Position numbers and translations under genes: made by a program. Source: Planctomycetota bacterium (lineage in GTDB: Bacteria > Planctomycetota > Planctomycetia > Pirellulales > UBA7805). From it: DNA of 7,701 nucleotides. The notes under the pieces were generated by a model that did not search any database, was not told the DNA's origin, and saw only the letters and a list, made by a program, of their open reading frames with translations. This document shows, piece after piece, positions 5,619 to 7,701 of this stretch (positions within the stretch are counted from its first letter, which is position 1; the number at the start of each line of letters is the position of its first letter). The stretch lies in contig JAUWIQ010000079.1 in the NCBI GenBank assembly GCA_030605285.1, positions 1 to 7,701 of the forward strand. Reading direction: 5' to 3'.

Positions 5619-7433
5619 TTACAAACGATCCAAATCAAGTCGCTTGAGCGCGGCTTCAGGAACAAAACCGTCGCTCGTCCAACCCCGTGCTCTGTTGTAG
5701 GCACAAACTAAATCCGTGAGTCGTTCTCGAGGCAAAACTGCCTGGGCGTCGTCTACCAACGGATTGTCGAGCAGCCTCGCGGGAAGTGTATCCTCGCTTG
5801 GCTGCCACCCCGCACGGATATTGAACAACTTTCGAGCAGCGACGATCCGAGCAGCCGTCTGATTTAGTTCCTCTCCGCTCACATCCCAGCCCGTCACCAG
5901 AGAGAGCAGGTGGGCCGCTTCTTTATAAAAATCCTCAAACACACCTCTCAAAAATTTACATAAGATCAACGAGTCCATCAGTGCGGCACGATCTTCGGTT
6001 TGAATTGCGAGTTTTGCTCCCGGCAGATCGACCGCGCGTCGGTCCACCTGATCCGAAAAATCAATCTCATAGGCCCCGCTGCGATTATGGTACGCGCCCC
6101 GCGTACCGACTGCAAAGCCAATCGCCATTGTCTGCAGGGCACGTGGTTCGTAGCCCGGTATTTCCAGGCCTTTGACCTGGGGGGCAAAATCGATCGCATC
6201 GCCACCAAGTTCCTCGGCCATCCGACGACTGCCCATAGCCAATCGCTCCCCCAAGCCACTGCGAGCAGCGATCATTTCGAGGGCACGGAGCAGCGCATCG
6301 CCACTGCCGAACCGCAACCAGGGTTCATTCAAAAGGCCTCGCTCTGCGCATTCCATCGCAAAGGCGATCGTTCCGCCGGCACTGATCGTGTCGATGCCCA
6401 GTTGATCGCACCGCGCCGAGGCCCTTAGGACTACGTTGGAATCGCCGATCCCGCACAAGGGCCCCAGGGCAAAGAGATTTTCGTATTCGACGCGGACCGA
6501 AGATTCGTCTCCCTCCGCGTGCCGTTCCCCACGCTGTCGAATACCATAAATATGTTCACATCCGATCGTACAGGCAGCACACGACGATCGCGTCTTCTCC
6601 CGCAGGGTGGTCAACTGCTCGGGCGAAAGCTCCGCAGCAGCAGCAAAAGATCCCCGCTGAAAATTGCGGGTCGGTAGCGCGTGCAGTCGATTGAACGTCA
6701 ACAGGTTGGCGGCGGTTCCAAGTTCACGATACTTGGCTGTTGCTGGGCCAAACGAGAGTTCTGACAACCGCTTGGCTGCCGCTATTAACTGTTCTGGATC
6801 GGACCACGAGACCCTGCGCGTGCCCCGCACTGCAATCGCTTTGATATTTTTTGCACCGAGAACTGCACCACTTCCACCGCGACCCGCATGACGGCCAGCA
6901 TGTGAAATGGTAGCGAATAAGACCTGACGTTCCCCGGCAGGTCCGATCACGGCAAATTGGTAACCCGCATCAAACCTCGCTTTTAACGCACGCTCCGTCT
7001 CCGATATTTCCATCCCCCAGAGGTCGTCGGCCGGTTGCAATTCCACCCGCCCATCATCGATGACCAGGATGGAGGGAACCTGTGCGCGGCCCGTTAGGAG
7101 GATTGCATCGCATCCTGATTTTTTCCCTGCAATCGCGAAACCACTACTGGCTAAACTGTCATTGATCCGACCCGTAAGTGGACTCTTGCTCACCACTGCG
7201 AATTTTGCCGAGGTGGTGAGCGGACTCCCCACCAAAGGGCTGAACACAAAAGCCAATGCCGCAGCGGGCGAAAATGGATCCTCGACCGCCCCATGTTCTT
7301 TGAGCAGCAGGTAGGTCCCTAGCCCCGTACCACCAAGAAAGTCCCGCAGGACCTTTTCAGGCAAAGGGAGATCCCTGGACGTACCGCTTGTCAAATCGAC
7401 GCGGCGGTAGCAGTTGTGGTAACCGTGGACCAT
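5619..7433 (-). CDS. aor: Aldehyde:ferredoxin oxidoreductase family tungsten/molybdenum-pterin enzyme
   Basis: This family oxidises aldehydes to carboxylic acids (or reduces acids) with ferredoxin, using a bis-pyranopterin tungsten or molybdenum centre and a [4Fe-4S] cluster, in the cytoplasm. With ATG 7433 as start the protein has 604 residues, nearly the size of Pyrococcus furiosus AOR (605). The N-terminal domain shows TSAKFAVVSKSPLTGR and the family signature HAGRHAGRGGSGAVLGAKN (about 178-196). Cluster cysteines are CAACTIGC, Cys285, Cys288 and Cys292, plus Cys492 in DSLILC, matching Pyrococcus Cys288/291/295/494. The two pterin-binding motifs are DQLGID (343-348) and DSLILC (487-492). 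Glu316/Glu318 (VEYEN) and His449 (RGAYHN) fit the proposed catalytic Glu313 and His448. The start is chosen because MVHGYHN gives the normal AOR N-terminus and has GAGGA 10 nt upstream; in-frame ATG 7463 and GTG 7472 are alternatives. No ferredoxin, pterin-synthesis or tungstate-transport gene is beside it. The gene converges on the channel gene, with 10 bp between stop codons. The substrate is unknown. Confidence 0.93.
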   Translation of the reverse strand: MVHGYHNCYRRVDLTSGTSRDLPLPEKVLRDFLGGTGLGTYLLLKEHGAVEDPFSPAAALAFVFSPLVGSPLTTSAKFAVVSKSPLTGRINDSLASSGFAIAGKKSGCDAILLTGRAQVPSILVIDDGRVELQPADDLWGMEISETERALKARFDAGYQFAVIGPAGERQVLFATISHAGRHAGRGGSGAVLGAKNIKAIAVRGTRRVSWSDPEQLIAAAKRLSELSFGPATAKYRELGTAANLLTFNRLHALPTRNFQRGSFAAAAELSPEQLTTLREKTRSSCAACTIGCEHIYGIRQRGERHAEGDESSVRVEYENLFALGPLCGIGDSNVVLRASARCDQLGIDTISAGGTIAFAMECAERGLLNEPWLRFGSGDALLRALEMIAARSGLGERLAMGSRRMAEELGGDAIDFAPQVKGLEIPGYEPRALQTMAIGFAVGTRGAYHNRSGAYEIDFSDQVDRRAVDLPGAKLAIQTEDRAALMDSLILCKFLRGVFEDFYKEAAHLLSLVTGWDVSGEELNQTAARIVAARKLFNIRAGWQPSEDTLPARLLDNPLVDDAQAVLPRERLTDLVCAYNRARGWTSDGFVPEAALKRLDLDRL

Positions 7434-7610
7434 ATTTTGAACATCCTCGCAAGGGCCGGTCATGGACTTCACCCGGTTGCTATTATAGGGTGTTCTCTCC
7501 TGGGGAATCAGGCTTCTGGGTGAGCAGACGGTTATCCTGTCTGACTAGGCGTTTGCCCTGATTTCGCAGCAAACTCGACAAACATCCTCAACCGGTAAAA
7601 TACGCTCGAG
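7434..7610. promoter_or_regulatory. Divergent promoter region between aor and the next gene
   Basis: On the minus strand a perfect TATAAT lies at 7487-7482. Its best -35 is weak (CTGATT, 18 bp upstream). Transcription would then start near 7475, about 40 nt before ATG 7433 and only about a dozen before ATG 7463. On the plus strand, TCGACA (7575-7580) and TAAAAT (7596-7601), each matching 5 of 6 consensus bases but only 15 bp apart, could serve the gene at 7611. A small inverted repeat CAGAC/GTCTG (7525-7529 and 7539-7543) sits between and might be an operator, though five bases is weak. Confidence 0.4.
7482..7487 (-). promoter_or_regulatory. Consensus -10 box (TATAAT) upstream of aor
   Basis: This is an exact match to the sigma-70 -10 consensus on the strand and at the distance expected for the aor gene. 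The upstream -35 match is poor (3 of 6 at 18 bp), so the promoter may need an activator, or this may be chance in an AT-rich patch. Confidence 0.4.
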
Positions 7611-7701
7611 ATGCAAACTTCCAATGCGGCTCCAGAGAGTGATAGCGCCGAGTATCGTGCAGCCACTCGGGCCGCAGGATTTGCACGGCAAGCGGATGCC
7701 A
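7611..7701 (+). CDS. Start of a gene of unknown function, cut by the window edge
   Basis: From ATG 7611 a frame is open for 30 codons to the end of the window. It starts MQTSNAAPESDSAEYRAA and continues with an Ala/Arg-rich, probably helical stretch. I do not recognise the family from this fragment. It diverges from aor. No Shine-Dalgarno is seen; only GAG touches the ATG. The best upstream -10-like box (TAAAAT, 7596-7601) would start the transcript only a few bases before the ATG, so translation could be nearly leaderless, or the true start may be further right. The opposite strand is also open here (stop at 7588-7590), but its predicted peptide is rich in Trp and His, which looks like antisense. 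Confidence 0.45.
   Translation, partial: MQTSNAAPESDSAEYRAATRAAGFARQADA

Noticed and set aside
7588..7701. Minus-strand frame open from the right edge to TGA at 7590-7588
   Set aside because: Its 37-residue peptide is unusually rich in Trp, His and Arg, typical of antisense reading; the plus-strand frame has the more natural composition.
1..7701. Mobile elements, CRISPR arrays, tRNA or rRNA genes
   Set aside because: No direct repeat arrays, transposase or integrase motifs, long terminal inverted repeats, or tRNA-like cloverleaf sequences were seen.

Overview
This looks like an ordinary bacterial chromosomal segment with mid-50s G+C by eye. No insertion sequence, phage gene, CRISPR array, tRNA or rRNA is visible. 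It holds five complete protein genes and the start of a probable sixth. A planctomycete (Planctomycetota, perhaps Pirellulales-like) is my best guess for the host. The reasons are the long insert after the P-loop of MnmA, and the MscS-type channel with an extra exported N-terminal domain; both resemble planctomycete homologues as I remember them. This is an inference from recollection, not a search result.

Left part, minus strand (83-2353): prfB (peptide chain release factor 2) is followed after 23 bp by a flavin amine oxidase of the monomeric sarcosine oxidase / N-methyltryptophan oxidase family, probably in one transcript. The clearest special feature of the window is in prfB. The gene is not one continuous frame. 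Translation starts at an ATG at 2353 behind a perfect AGGAGG, runs 23 codons to an in-frame TGA inside CTT-TGA-C, and must shift +1 to give a 365-residue RF2. This is the classical RF2 autoregulatory frameshift. A plain ORF search misses it and picks a false start at 2343.

Middle part, plus strand (2569-5608): mnmA (tRNA 2-thiouridylase) diverges from prfB across a 215 bp intergenic region. It is followed after 82 bp, which contain two small hairpins, by a 610-residue MscS-family mechanosensitive channel with a signal peptide and periplasmic domain.

Right part: a complete aldehyde:ferredoxin oxidoreductase-type tungsten/molybdenum enzyme (minus strand, 5619-7433) converges on the channel gene, with only 10 bp between the stop codons. 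A likely new gene starts divergently at 7611 and is cut by the window edge.

The genes do not form one pathway. prfB and mnmA are core translation genes (termination and tRNA wobble-base thiolation). The channel is osmotic protection. The two redox enzymes (amine oxidase and aldehyde oxidoreductase) are separate catabolic functions. I found no convincing undescribed multi-gene system. The items most worth a second look are the prfB start region (recoding site, weak stimulator, overlapping AUG-UGA), the orphan AOR, and the hairpins around mnmA.
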